Positions 1-8,691 of a stretch of DNA of 64,000 nucleotides are shown one piece after another. This stretch comes from Fluviicola sp. XM-24bin1. GTDB lineage: Bacteria > Bacteroidota > Bacteroidia > Flavobacteriales_D > Crocinitomicaceae. Position 1 is the first letter of the stretch, and each line of letters begins with the position of its first letter. A program made the translations under genes and the position numbers. Under the pieces are notes generated by a model. That model ran no database searches, had not been told where the DNA came from, and was given only the letters and a program-made list of their open reading frames with translations. The DNA lies in NCBI GenBank assembly GCA_003149635.1, contig QCWI01000004.1:230500-294499 (forward strand), in the 5' to 3' direction.

Positions 1-195
1 CGATGGGAAATACTGGGAGAATCGAAGGTAGAATAAAAACGAAATCCGTTTAAAATTCAACGCTATCGACGGATTCAGCGCACAACTACAATTCATACCT
101 CTATTCAAAATGAATTTGATGTTAACTAGAAATAACATTCGATTAACTCGCTCTTAATTCTCAAATTACTTTGCTCTCGTAATCTTGTATGTAAG
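1..195. other. Left-edge intergenic stretch, possible end of an upstream gene
   Basis: Frame 1 reads R-W-E-I-L-G-E-S-K-V-E and then a TAA at 34-36, which could be the last residues of a rightward gene lying outside the window. It is too short to identify. The rest, to 195, is AT-rich and I see no RNA gene or clear promoter in it. Confidence 0.25.
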
Positions 196-396
196 ATGGA
201 AACTACGCAAATCATACTTCCAGAGACACGATTAAACGACCCCAAGGTTTACATCGATTTGGGCAACGAAGCCGGAAAGACAGGAAACATGGAAGCTTCT
301 GTGAAATGGTACATGAAAGGTTTGACGCTCGCCAAAGAAATCCGAGACACTCAAAGCATCAACAAACTCTCTGCGCTGATTGCTCTTTCTTTATAA
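196..396 (+). CDS. Small single-TPR protein (66 aa)
   Basis: This short ORF starts at ATG after an AT-rich upstream region. Residues about 18-50 fit one tetratricopeptide repeat: Y-x-x-L-G-N-x-A, then G-x-x-x-x-A-x-x-W-Y, then a basic helix (KGLTLAKEI). Full TPR scaffolds have three or more repeats, so this is either a mini-protein or a relic of a larger one. It has no signal peptide. It is convergent with the next gene, with only 3 nt between the stops. No specific function can be given. Confidence 0.5.
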   Translation: METTQIILPETRLNDPKVYIDLGNEAGKTGNMEASVKWYMKGLTLAKEIRDTQSINKLSALIALSL

Positions 397-399
397 GAA

Positions 400-732
400 T
401 CATTCATTGATCCCATCCGTGATCAACTGATATTTAAAATGGAACGTTCCTGATTTATCCTGCTCCCAACCATCCTCAATGGCTGCAAGAATCATTTTTC
501 GAATCACACCAGGGGTAACTGCCGTTTGGTTTGATTTCACCCAATTATCCGGTCGGTAAATTCCCTTGTTAACAATAAGAACGCTTCTAGCGTCTTCATC
601 CATCGATTCAATCGCTACGGTCATTGTCGACCAAGCCAAACCTTGATCATAAGTTGGTTTCTTACGAATCAACCAGCGGTAATTGCCCGTTTCAATTTCA
701 ATGGTGCGTGAACCTTTTTTCGGCAAGCTCAT
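400..732 (-). CDS. Conserved hypothetical protein (110 aa)
   Basis: A small soluble protein starting M-S-L-P-K-K-G-S-R, rich in beta-prone segments and Trp (YRWLIRKKP, DNWVKSN, GWEQDK). I recall similar proteins with the opening basic-GSR-then-YRW pattern in Bacteroidota and Planctomycetes, but none of known function. There is no signal peptide or membrane segment. The ATG at 732 is directly followed upstream by the hairpin repeat at 750-826. The reading frame is intact and is probably a real single-gene unit. Confidence 0.65.
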   Translation of the reverse strand: MSLPKKGSRTIEIETGNYRWLIRKKPTYDQGLAWSTMTVAIESMDEDARSVLIVNKGIYRPDNWVKSNQTAVTPGVIRKMILAAIEDGWEQDKSGTFHFKYQLITDGINE

Positions 733-749
733 AATTGACAGAAATTATT

Positions 750-826
750 GGGTCGAACAAGTTCGACCCTTGTGCACTTATCTGGTGCAATTTTCCTTGT
801 GCTCTTGGCGCCTTTGTGGTCGCCCC
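750..826. repeat. Dispersed hairpin repeat, copy A
   Basis: A perfect inverted repeat GGGTCGAAC-aa-GTTCGACCC (750-769) is followed by CTTGTGCACTT and then CCTTGTGCTCTTGGCGCCTTTGTGGT. The same order (GATCGACC hairpin, CTTGTGTACTT, CCTTGTGCTTCCGTGCCTTTGTGGT) recurs at 39557-39627, with the flanking genes unrelated. The CCACAAAGGCrCnnnAGCACAAGG tail resembles sequences scattered in many Bacteroidota genomes. It lies between two leftward genes and ends at the stop of the peptidase gene. Confidence 0.6.
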
Positions 827-827
827 T

Positions 828-2954
828 TTACTTATTGTGCTCCATCACGTACTCCAACACTTTGCGCATCAAATGATCGCGATCTTTCCCACGAACGTTG
901 TGCGGGTGCATTGGATAAGGGAAGAAATCCATTTGAATTTCCGCTTTGATAAAGGTCTGAACCAAAGAAAGACTGTGCTGCATTACCACCACATCATCCA
1001 CTGTACCGTGAATCAATAGCAAATCGCCTTCCAGGTTCTCCGCATGCGTAAACAATGATGCTTGCTCGTAACCTTCGGGGTTTTGCTCCGGTTGATCCAT
1101 GTAACGTTCGCCGTACATTACTTCGTAATATTTCCAATCTGTCACCGGGCCTCCGGCTACACCCACATTGAAAGTTCCCGGCTGGCGCAACATTAACGAT
1201 GTCGTCATGAAACCACCAAAAGACCAACCATGCACCGCCAAACGATTGGCATCAACATATGGCAGTGACTTCAGATATTCCACTCCTGTCATTTGATCTT
1301 CAATCTCCACAGTTCCCAATTGACGGTGAATTTGCGATTCAAAGGCTTTACCACGATTTGCAGAACCGCGATTGTCAACTGTGAAGATGATGTATCCTTG
1401 CTCTGCCATCCACAACATCCAACCAGAAGCTCCTGCACCCCAAGAATCGGTAATCATTTGGGCATGTGGCCCACCATAAACGTACACCAAAACTGGATAC
1501 TTTTTACTTGGATCAAAATCGCTTGGTTTGATCATACGGGTGTACAATTTCGATCCATCCTTACCTTCAATAGTGCTAATTTCAATGGTTCCGACTTTGT
1601 ATACCTCCAATTTGTTATCGGCTTCCAATTTCTTGGTAACGATTTTACCCCGTCCGTCTAAAATCCAGTGGTTATTTGCGTACCCCAAAGAATGACTTGA
1701 GAAGTTATCGTGGAAGTATTTTCCATTTGGCGCAACATCCACGCTATGCATTCCTTTCGCACGTGTGATGATTTTCACTTTTCCTTTCAAATCCACTGAA
1801 TACACATGCGATTCAATCGCTTTCTCTCCAGTAGTTTGATAGTAAATACGGCCCGCAACGTAATCAATGATGTTGTTTACCACAAAATCATGATCCGTTA
1901 ACTTTTTAATCAAAGTCCCTTCAAAATCGTAGTAGTACAAGTTGTTAAATCCGTCTTTTTCGGAAATCCAAACGAAGTTGTACGAATCGTCTTCTGGGAA
2001 AAATGCTGGATGTTCTGGCTCTACCCAAGTATCGCTTTTCTCTTCCAACAATGTTTTTACAAAGTTTCCAGTAGCCGCATCGTACACATTCAACCACATG
2101 TGATCTTGATCTCGGTTCACTTCTGCTACCAATACGTATTTGCTATCTGGTGTCCATGAAACATTGGTCAAATAGTTTTCCTCGCCATTTTTCGCTTCGA
2201 AATACACCAACTTACGAGACGCCAAATTGTAAATTCCAACGCGTGCTTTCTCTGAACCTTGACCTGCCATCGGATACTTGATTTTTCGCAAGGTTCCCGG
2301 AGTTGTTGAGTTATCCAAAAGTGGATAATCTGCTACATTGCTTTCATCTTTCTGATAAAATGCCAAGTGTGATCCATTTGGTGACCAAAAGAATCCTTGG
2401 GTAATTCCAAATTCGCTTCGTGCAATCGCTTGTCCAGAAACGATATTTGGATCATCAATCTCGGTAACCAAGTATTCAGTTCCGTCTGCCCCTACTATGC
2501 GAACATTGTTATCAAGAGTATAAGCGACATGTCCAGCAGATTCGCTTTGACTCGGGTTCTCAGCATCTTTTGGCAATTCCACCAAAACCTTCGCAGTCTT
2601 GTTGCTCACATCAAACTCCACGTACTTTCCACCCTGGCTTAACCAGAACTTGGAAGCATCTTTCCATTGCACCCCATACATATGACGGAATTGAACTCCA
2701 GCAATTTTATTGAAGTCCGAAAGCGTAACCAAGGTCTCTAAATCGTCTTTTGTAGCCAATCCTTTCTGAATGGACTGGTAATCTGCAGCCAATTGTGTGT
2801 AACTCTTTGAATCCATCATCCATTGGAAATCCAAAATAGACTCAGGCAACAAAGCGCGGTATCCAGATGTAGATTGCTCCAACGTTAATTCTGTCTGAGC
2901 GATCCCTTGAAGGCTAATGACAAGGACTACAAATCCTAATAAAATCTTTTTCAT
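828..2954 (-). CDS. Secreted dipeptidyl peptidase IV family serine peptidase (S9)
   Basis: A prolyl-dipeptidyl aminopeptidase that probably trims peptides in the periplasm. I place the start at the ATG at 2954 (708 aa), because it gives a typical signal peptide (MKKILLGFVVLVISLQGIAQ); the 16 upstream residues in the ORF track are unlikely. The N-terminal two thirds is a DPP-IV beta-propeller, and the last 250 residues are an alpha/beta-hydrolase. Catalytic elements are visible: nucleophile GWSFGG (Ser about 578), HGTVDD for the Asp, and PMHPHNVRG for the His. Length is usual for the family (about 710-740). Transcribed alone. Exact peptide specificity is inferred from the family. Confidence 0.93.
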   Translation of the reverse strand: MKKILLGFVVLVISLQGIAQTELTLEQSTSGYRALLPESILDFQWMMDSKSYTQLAADYQSIQKGLATKDDLETLVTLSDFNKIAGVQFRHMYGVQWKDASKFWLSQGGKYVEFDVSNKTAKVLVELPKDAENPSQSESAGHVAYTLDNNVRIVGADGTEYLVTEIDDPNIVSGQAIARSEFGITQGFFWSPNGSHLAFYQKDESNVADYPLLDNSTTPGTLRKIKYPMAGQGSEKARVGIYNLASRKLVYFEAKNGEENYLTNVSWTPDSKYVLVAEVNRDQDHMWLNVYDAATGNFVKTLLEEKSDTWVEPEHPAFFPEDDSYNFVWISEKDGFNNLYYYDFEGTLIKKLTDHDFVVNNIIDYVAGRIYYQTTGEKAIESHVYSVDLKGKVKIITRAKGMHSVDVAPNGKYFHDNFSSHSLGYANNHWILDGRGKIVTKKLEADNKLEVYKVGTIEISTIEGKDGSKLYTRMIKPSDFDPSKKYPVLVYVYGGPHAQMITDSWGAGASGWMLWMAEQGYIIFTVDNRGSANRGKAFESQIHRQLGTVEIEDQMTGVEYLKSLPYVDANRLAVHGWSFGGFMTTSLMLRQPGTFNVGVAGGPVTDWKYYEVMYGERYMDQPEQNPEGYEQASLFTHAENLEGDLLLIHGTVDDVVVMQHSLSLVQTFIKAEIQMDFFPYPMHPHNVRGKDRDHLMRKVLEYVMEHNK

Positions 2955-3086
2955 GTACGGTAATTTGCGAGTTTCTTTGCTCCGATATCGAAGCGCACCC
3001 AAATATAACGATCCTTTATCAGGATTTAAGAAAGATTGGATAAGCGGTTCTCAAAAATCGGCTACCTTTACCCGAAATATTTCATC

Positions 3087-3566
3087 ATGAAGCAAGTAAG
3101 CATTAATAGTATCGAAAAGGCCATTGATAAAATCGACAATCTGGATGATGAAGGATTGGGACGCATTTCTGAAACCTATGCGCTTGCTCAACAGACTTTG
3201 TTGGGATACATTATGTCCGCATCGGTTGAATACAAAAATGAGCAACTGGAAGGACTCTTGATTTACTACTATTGCCTGATCTCGGAGGCATTCACGCAAG
3301 AGCAAGTAACTTTGAATCAAATTTCAGAGGATGATATTGACGCCTTCGAACAGCCGTTTTTCGAAATGCTGGATGAATACTTCGACAAAGAAGACGAGGA
3401 CATCATCCATGGATTTACCGAACAATCGGAATTGGTTCGCTTCATGATGATGGAAATTACCACCAAAGATGAAGACGGTACTTCTCTTGACGACGATACT
3501 GCCACGCAACTTTTCATTGTAACGGCAGCCATGATCACTTTAATGTCTCGCGCAATTCAGGCATGA
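3087..3566 (+). CDS. Hypothetical acidic helical protein
   Basis: I choose ATG 3087 (159 aa) over the longer ORF-track start at 3036, because the prefix is low quality and a promoter-like TACCTTTA lies at 3064-3071. The protein is acidic and mostly helical, with no signal peptide; the C-terminal segment (QLFIVTAAMITLMSRAIQA) is hydrophobic. I do not recognise a domain. The stop overlaps the thioesterase start by 4 nt (ATGA), so the two are translationally coupled. Confidence 0.7.
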   Translation: MKQVSINSIEKAIDKIDNLDDEGLGRISETYALAQQTLLGYIMSASVEYKNEQLEGLLIYYYCLISEAFTQEQVTLNQISEDDIDAFEQPFFEMLDEYFDKEDEDIIHGFTEQSELVRFMMMEITTKDEDGTSLDDDTATQLFIVTAAMITLMSRAIQA

Positions 3567-3970
3567 AAACTCCCAAAGAAATCGTCAACCTTATGATGGA
3601 AGGCGATGCTTTTAGTCGCTGGTTAGGAATTTCGGTTGATAAATTGGACAAAGGACATTGTACGCTGTCTTGTACTGTAAGAGCAGAAATGTTGAATGGG
3701 CATCACATTGCACACGGCGGGATTTCTTACTCACTTTCGGACTCGGCTTTGGCTTTCGCATCGAACAGCTACGGAAACAAATGTGTAAGTATAGAGACTT
3801 CAATTTCCCATTTGCTTCCAGTAAAAGAAGGAGATATTTTAACAGCATTTTGTGATGAAATCCACCGAGGAAAGACTGTAGCCATATACACCGTCAATAT
3901 TTTTAATCAGCGCGAAGAGAAAATTTCCATGTTTAAAGGAACGGTGAACATCTCCCGAGAAATTTGGTAA
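3563..3970 (+). CDS. PaaI-family hotdog-fold acyl-CoA thioesterase
   Basis: A 135-residue single hotdog domain. The motif NGHHIAHGGISYSLSDSALA (about 44-64) is the PaaI signature: the Gly-Gly turn before the long central helix and the Asp/Ser of the active site. Members hydrolyse aryl- or acyl-CoA thioesters, often clearing dead-end CoA adducts in phenylacetate or fatty-acid degradation. Starts in an ATGA overlap with the preceding gene, and a MarR regulator plus beta-oxidation genes follow within 1 kb, which fits a CoA-recycling role. Substrate is unknown. Confidence 0.88.
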   Translation: MKTPKEIVNLMMEGDAFSRWLGISVDKLDKGHCTLSCTVRAEMLNGHHIAHGGISYSLSDSALAFASNSYGNKCVSIETSISHLLPVKEGDILTAFCDEIHRGKTVAIYTVNIFNQREEKISMFKGTVNISREIW

Positions 3971-3978
3971 ATTGGGAC

Positions 3979-4467
3979 ATGCGTCTTGCATTGACGATAT
4001 GCTCCATTCTGATCGGAAGTTTCATTGCTTCGGCTCAACCCAATTCAAAGCTTACTCTTGAAACTGAGTTATTCTCTATCGAATTTCCCGATCTCCCTGA
4101 ATTCGATCATGACACATTAGACAGTAAGGACACCCTCATAAGTTATAGTCATACAGTTGATCACGACAGCATCACCTATTCTATTGTCCATCGAAATCGC
4201 ACCGAGGTTGACAACAAAACAGAAACTTTCGATGCTGAAATCGATTGGTTAGGCTATTGGACGCTCGCAGACATCTCGGATAAAACAAAAAGCAAGCTAA
4301 ATGGATTTCCAACATTGCGATTTACAGCGACAACTTCGGTTGAAACTATATACTTTTATTACGTGCTTACTGACACTTACTTCATTCGCGTTGGAGCGAG
4401 TGTAGAAAGTGTCAATCTTACCTCAAAGGCATTGGCTTTTATCGATAGCTTCAGCCTTTGCGATTAG
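3979..4467 (+). CDS. Small secreted hypothetical protein
   Basis: The ATG at 3979 gives a clean signal peptide (MRLALTICSILIGSFIASAQ); the ORF-track start at 3964 adds five residues overlapping the upstream gene. The mature part (about 142 aa) alternates polar and hydrophobic residues as in a beta-sheet protein and contains one Cys near the C-terminus. No known domain recognised. Eight nt separate it from the thioesterase stop, so it is probably the last gene of that small operon. Confidence 0.65.
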   Translation: MRLALTICSILIGSFIASAQPNSKLTLETELFSIEFPDLPEFDHDTLDSKDTLISYSHTVDHDSITYSIVHRNRTEVDNKTETFDAEIDWLGYWTLADISDKTKSKLNGFPTLRFTATTSVETIYFYYVLTDTYFIRVGASVESVNLTSKALAFIDSFSLCD

Positions 4468-4574
4468 TAGAGGTTAAAGATTCTTAAAAATTATTCACGC
4501 ATAATACATTCCTCAGTAAAATTACTGTGACCGCATAGAAATTATTCTTAGCTTTAAGGACTTTAAATGATGCT

Positions 4575-5024
4575 ATGAGTAAAAAGAAAGAACGCGCGTA
4601 CATGGTTGACTTTGTTCTACGTCATCTGTGGCACAAGACTTCCCGCATGTATAACCAGAAGGCCAACGATTACGGAGTAAGTATCTCCGTCGGTTTCATC
4701 ATGCTAAATATAGATAAAGAAGGTACACCAAGTACACAATTGGGGCCGAAAATGGGTATGGAACCTACCAGCCTTTCCAGAACATTGAAAACAATGGAAG
4801 AAAAAGGGTGGATTCGTCGTGAAGTCGATAAGAATGATAAACGTAAGGTTTTGATCTTCTTAACCGACGAAGGAATAGAGAAACGACGTATTGCCAAAGA
4901 TGTAGTACTAAGTTTCAATGATCGGATTATCGATTCTATTCCGAAAGGGAAGTTGAACACGTTTTTCGAAGTGGCCGAACGCATAGACATGGCCCTAGAT
5001 AGAGAATTGAGTAATTTTTCATAA
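4575..5024 (+). CDS. MarR-family transcriptional regulator
   Basis: A 149-residue winged-helix repressor. The recognition helix region GMEPTSLSRTLKTMEEKGWI and the wing VDKNDKRKVLIFLTDEG are classic MarR. Its stop is 1 nt before the start of the fused dehydrogenase/hydratase gene, so it heads the beta-oxidation operon. By analogy with acyl-CoA- or fatty-acid-responsive regulators it probably represses the operon and its own promoter; no operator half-sites could be identified with confidence upstream. Confidence 0.92.
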   Translation: MSKKKERAYMVDFVLRHLWHKTSRMYNQKANDYGVSISVGFIMLNIDKEGTPSTQLGPKMGMEPTSLSRTLKTMEEKGWIRREVDKNDKRKVLIFLTDEGIEKRRIAKDVVLSFNDRIIDSIPKGKLNTFFEVAERIDMALDRELSNFS

Positions 5025-5025
5025 T

Positions 5026-7431
5026 ATGAACAGACACATTCGTAAAGTCGCAATTTTAGGTTCCGGTGTCATGGGATCGCGAATTGCTTGTCACTTTGCC
5101 AATATTGGTTGCGAGGTCGTTTTGCTGGACATCGTTCCGCGAGAATTGAATGAAGCCGAACAGAAAAAAGGAATCAGCGCAGATTCGAAAACGCACCGAA
5201 ACAGAATTGTAAACGACGCATTACAATTCGCCTTAAAATCTAATCCATCTCCGATTTACCGAAAGTCGTTTGCTTCGCGAATTCAGACGGGCAACTTCGA
5301 TGATGATATGGCCTTGATCGCCGATTGCGATTGGATCATTGAGGTGGTTATCGAACGACTTGATATCAAACAACAAGTTTTCGAAAATGTAGAAAAGCAC
5401 CGCAAACCGGGAACGCTGATCACAACGAATACTTCTGGAATTCCAATTCACATGATGCTCAAAGGCAGAAGTGAAGACTTCCACAAGCATTTCTGTGGAA
5501 CCCATTTCTTCAATCCGCCGCGTTATTTGCAGTTGTTGGAAATCATTCCAACTCCGAAAACCGATCCAGAAATCGTTGATTTCTTAATGGATTACGGACA
5601 GCGCATGCTTGGAAAGAAGACCGTTTTGTGTAAGGACACTCCAGCATTTATTGCGAACCGGGTAGGTGTTTATGCGATCATGTCTTTATTCCATGCCGTT
5701 CAGGAAATGGGACTTTCCGTGGAAGAAGTAGACAAATTAACGGGACCTGTAATGGGACGACCTAAATCAGCGACTTTCCGCACGTGTGATGTCGTTGGCT
5801 TGGACACCTTGGTTCACGTTGCAAATGGATTGAAAGAAAACTGTCCTGACGACGAAGAAAAAGATCTCTTCGAGCTTCCAGAATACATCTCCAAAATGGT
5901 AGAAAACAATTGGCTAGGATCTAAATCCGGTCAAGGATTCTATAAGAAAGTGAAGGATGAAAACGGTAAAAGCAACATCCTAGTTTTGGATTTGGAATCG
6001 TTGGAATATCGTGAGAAGACGAAAGTGAAATTCCCGACTTTGGAAATGACCAAGCCGATTGAAGACCTCAAGCAACGTACAAAAATGTTGTTCATGGGGA
6101 TGGATAAGGCAGGTGAATTCTATCGTAAAGTGTTCGGTGGTTTGTTCGCTTATGTCGCGAACCGCATTCCTGAAATCTCAGACGATCTATATAAAGTCGA
6201 TGATGCTTTGAAAGCAGGATTCGGCTGGGAACTAGGGCCATTTGAAACTTGGGACTTAATTGGATTGGCCAAAGGAATTGAATTGGCTGAAAAAGAAGGT
6301 AAGACGATTCCAGCTTGGATTACAGAAATGAAAGATGCTGGCGTTTCGAGTTTCTACAAATTCGAAGACGGTCAGCAATTGTACTACGATGTTGAAAGCA
6401 AAGGATACAAAACCGTTCCAGGGTCTGAAGATCGCGTGTCATTGGAAGCGCTTCGAGAAGGAAACACCCTTTGGAAAAACGAAGACACTACCATCGTCGA
6501 CATGGGGGATGGCGTCTTGAATTTAGAGTTCCACACGAAAATGAACACTATTGGAGGCGGCGTAATCCAAGGAATCAATAAAGCAATCGATCTTGCAGAA
6601 GAGTCCCATAAAGGATTGGTCATCTCTAACAATGGACAAAACTTCTCAGCGGGAGCCAACGTCGGAATGATTTTCATGATGGCGGTCGAACAAGACTTCG
6701 ATGAATTGAATTTCGCCGTAAAAACCTTCCAGGATACAATGATGCGCGTGCGCTACTCGAACATTCCAGTAATCGTTGCACCGCACAATTTAGCCCTCGG
6801 GGGAGGATGTGAATTGGCCCTGCATGCTGACAAAGTGGTTGCTCACGCCGAGCTATATATGGGATTGGTAGAATTCGGCGTAGGACTTATCCCAGGAGGC
6901 GGTGGAACAAAAGAATTTGCCAAACGATTGTCAGACGAGCTCCACAGCGGGGATATTAAAATCAATCGTATGCGTGATCGCTTCTTAACGATTGGACAGG
7001 CAAAAGTTGCTACTTCAGCTTACGAAGCATTCGATTTAGGATACCTCCGCGAAGGAACAGATGAAGTGGTCGTAAGCCGCGAATTGCAATTGACCCGAGC
7101 GAAAGCCGCTTGTTTGGAACTAGCAGACAAAGGCTACGTAAGTCCGAAGCGCGAGAAAAACGTAACTGTGATGGGGCAAGAAGGTCTAGGAATCGTTTAC
7201 GTTGGAGCTAACTCTATGTTGTCCGGTAATTACATGTCGGAACACGATCGTGTGATCTCTGAAAAACTTGGCTTTGTCCTTTGTGGTGGCGATCTATCCG
7301 AAAACACCGTTGTATCAGAACAATACCTCCTTGATTTGGAGCGAAAGGCATTCTTGGAATTATGTCGTGAACGCAAAACATTGGAGCGTTTGGAGAGCAT
7401 TATAAAGACGGGAAAAGTGTTGAGAAACTAG
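5026..7431 (+). CDS. Fused 3-hydroxyacyl-CoA dehydrogenase / enoyl-CoA hydratase (FadN type)
   Basis: A bifunctional beta-oxidation enzyme. The dehydrogenase half comes first: Rossmann motif ILGSGVMGSRIA at residues 9-20, NTSGIPI, and FFNPP with the catalytic His region (HFCGTHFFNPP); a second 3HCDH C-terminal-like segment follows at about 350-460. The hydratase/crotonase domain lies at about 490-700, with FSAGAN, the oxyanion-hole ALGGGCELALHAD and VEFGVGLIPGGGG. This order is the reverse of E. coli FadB and matches Bacillus FadN-type proteins; 801 aa is normal for that group. Its thiolase partner follows at 7516. Cytoplasmic. Confidence 0.93.
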   Translation: MNRHIRKVAILGSGVMGSRIACHFANIGCEVVLLDIVPRELNEAEQKKGISADSKTHRNRIVNDALQFALKSNPSPIYRKSFASRIQTGNFDDDMALIADCDWIIEVVIERLDIKQQVFENVEKHRKPGTLITTNTSGIPIHMMLKGRSEDFHKHFCGTHFFNPPRYLQLLEIIPTPKTDPEIVDFLMDYGQRMLGKKTVLCKDTPAFIANRVGVYAIMSLFHAVQEMGLSVEEVDKLTGPVMGRPKSATFRTCDVVGLDTLVHVANGLKENCPDDEEKDLFELPEYISKMVENNWLGSKSGQGFYKKVKDENGKSNILVLDLESLEYREKTKVKFPTLEMTKPIEDLKQRTKMLFMGMDKAGEFYRKVFGGLFAYVANRIPEISDDLYKVDDALKAGFGWELGPFETWDLIGLAKGIELAEKEGKTIPAWITEMKDAGVSSFYKFEDGQQLYYDVESKGYKTVPGSEDRVSLEALREGNTLWKNEDTTIVDMGDGVLNLEFHTKMNTIGGGVIQGINKAIDLAEESHKGLVISNNGQNFSAGANVGMIFMMAVEQDFDELNFAVKTFQDTMMRVRYSNIPVIVAPHNLALGGGCELALHADKVVAHAELYMGLVEFGVGLIPGGGGTKEFAKRLSDELHSGDIKINRMRDRFLTIGQAKVATSAYEAFDLGYLREGTDEVVVSRELQLTRAKAACLELADKGYVSPKREKNVTVMGQEGLGIVYVGANSMLSGNYMSEHDRVISEKLGFVLCGGDLSENTVVSEQYLLDLERKAFLELCRERKTLERLESIIKTGKVLRN

Positions 7432-7440
7432 ATATTGATT

Positions 7441-7500
7441 AGCGGAAAGCTAAAAGCACAAGGTAGAAAGAGTCCTTCTGCTTTTTGCCTTTCGCCTTCA
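7441..7500. repeat. Imperfect inverted repeat between dehydrogenase and thiolase genes
   Basis: GCGGAAAGCTAAAAGCACAAGG (7441-7462) pairs imperfectly with CCTTCTGCTTTTTGCCTTTCGCC (7474-7496), giving a long purine/pyrimidine-skewed hairpin of about 22 bp around an 11-nt loop. It has no terminal U-run, so it is more likely an intra-operon RNA structure or a degenerate repeat than a terminator. Confidence 0.5.
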
Positions 7501-7515
7501 ACAAAATTATAAAGT

Positions 7516-8691
7516 ATGAATAGAGCTTATATAGTAACCGGATATCGTACAGCGGTTGGAAAAGCCAACAAAGGCGGACTCCGTTTTTACCGTCCGGACG
7601 ATCTGGCAGCGGATGTCGTGAAACACATTATGAAGGAAATTCCACAGTTGGACAAAGAACGTGTGGATGACGTAATTGTCGGAAACGCCACTCCGGAAGC
7701 CGAACAAGGATTGAACGTCGGTCGAATGATCTCTCTCATGGGATTGGATACCGTGAAAGTTCCTGGAATGACGGTGAATCGTTACTGTTCTTCAGGATTA
7801 GAAACCATTGCAATTGCAACGGCTAAAATCGAAGCGGGAATGGCCGACTGTATTTTGGCAGGAGGCGTAGAATCCATGTCGACGATGGCAATGGGTGGAT
7901 GGCGAATTGTCCCGAACCCTGAAGTAGGAAAGAACAATCCGAACTGGTATTGGGGAATGGGATTAACAGCCGAGGCTGTCGCCAAAGAATTCGGAGTATC
8001 CCGCGAAGATCAAGATGCATTTGCGGCGAAATCGCATGAAAAAGCGATTGCTGCAATCAAATCAGGACGATTCAAAGACGACATCGTCCCTATCGAAGTA
8101 AAACACATCTTCTTGGATGAAAATGAGAAGCGTCAAGAAAAAATCAATATCGTTGATACCGATGAAGGCCCAAGAGCAAGTTCACCGGAAGGATTAGCAC
8201 GATTGCGCCCTGTGTTTGCAGCGGACGGATCCGTTACAGCCGGAAACTCTTCGCAGACCTCCGATGGAGCAGCATTCTGCCTTGTAATGTCGGAGAAAAT
8301 GGTCAAAGAACTGGGATTGGAACCAGTTGCTCGATTGGCATCGTACAGCGTTGTTGGCGTGGAGCCTAGAATCATGGGAATCGGCCCTGTAGACGCCATT
8401 CCGAAAGCGCTAAAAGCAGCAGGACGCAGTATGAACGATATCAACCTTTTCGAATTGAATGAAGCATTTGCTTCTCAATCTTTGGCTGTTATCCGAAAAG
8501 CAGAATTAAATCCTGACATCGTAAACGTGAATGGAGGTGCGATTTCTTTGGGACATCCATTAGGCTGTACCGGTGCAAAATTGACTGTTCAAATCATGAA
8601 CGAACTCAAGAAGCGTAACGAGAAATACGGCGTTGTCACCATGTGCGTTGGTACAGGACAAGGTGCTGCCGGAGTCATTGAAATGATCTAA
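7516..8691 (+). CDS. Acetyl-CoA C-acyltransferase (3-ketoacyl-CoA thiolase)
   Basis: Catalyses the last beta-oxidation step, cleaving 3-ketoacyl-CoA to acetyl-CoA and a shortened acyl-CoA. All thiolase landmarks are present: acylated Cys in VNRYCSSGLE (about 92), NEAFASQSL, GGAISLGHPLGCTGA with the catalytic His (about 347), and the second Cys in VVTMCVGTGQG (about 377). At 391 aa it is full length. Same strand and operon as the fused dehydrogenase/hydratase. Confidence 0.95.
   Translation: MNRAYIVTGYRTAVGKANKGGLRFYRPDDLAADVVKHIMKEIPQLDKERVDDVIVGNATPEAEQGLNVGRMISLMGLDTVKVPGMTVNRYCSSGLETIAIATAKIEAGMADCILAGGVESMSTMAMGGWRIVPNPEVGKNNPNWYWGMGLTAEAVAKEFGVSREDQDAFAAKSHEKAIAAIKSGRFKDDIVPIEVKHIFLDENEKRQEKINIVDTDEGPRASSPEGLARLRPVFAADGSVTAGNSSQTSDGAAFCLVMSEKMVKELGLEPVARLASYSVVGVEPRIMGIGPVDAIPKALKAAGRSMNDINLFELNEAFASQSLAVIRKAELNPDIVNVNGGAISLGHPLGCTGAKLTVQIMNELKKRNEKYGVVTMCVGTGQGAAGVIEMI

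Noticed and set aside
683-1019. Two rightward ORFs (683-949 and 735-1019)
   Set aside because: They run through the hairpin repeat and antisense to the peptidase gene; their translations have no domain and no start context.
3036-3086. Upstream start for the 159-aa hypothetical protein
   Set aside because: The prefix overlaps the probable promoter TACCTTTA and is not conserved-looking; ATG 3087 fits better.
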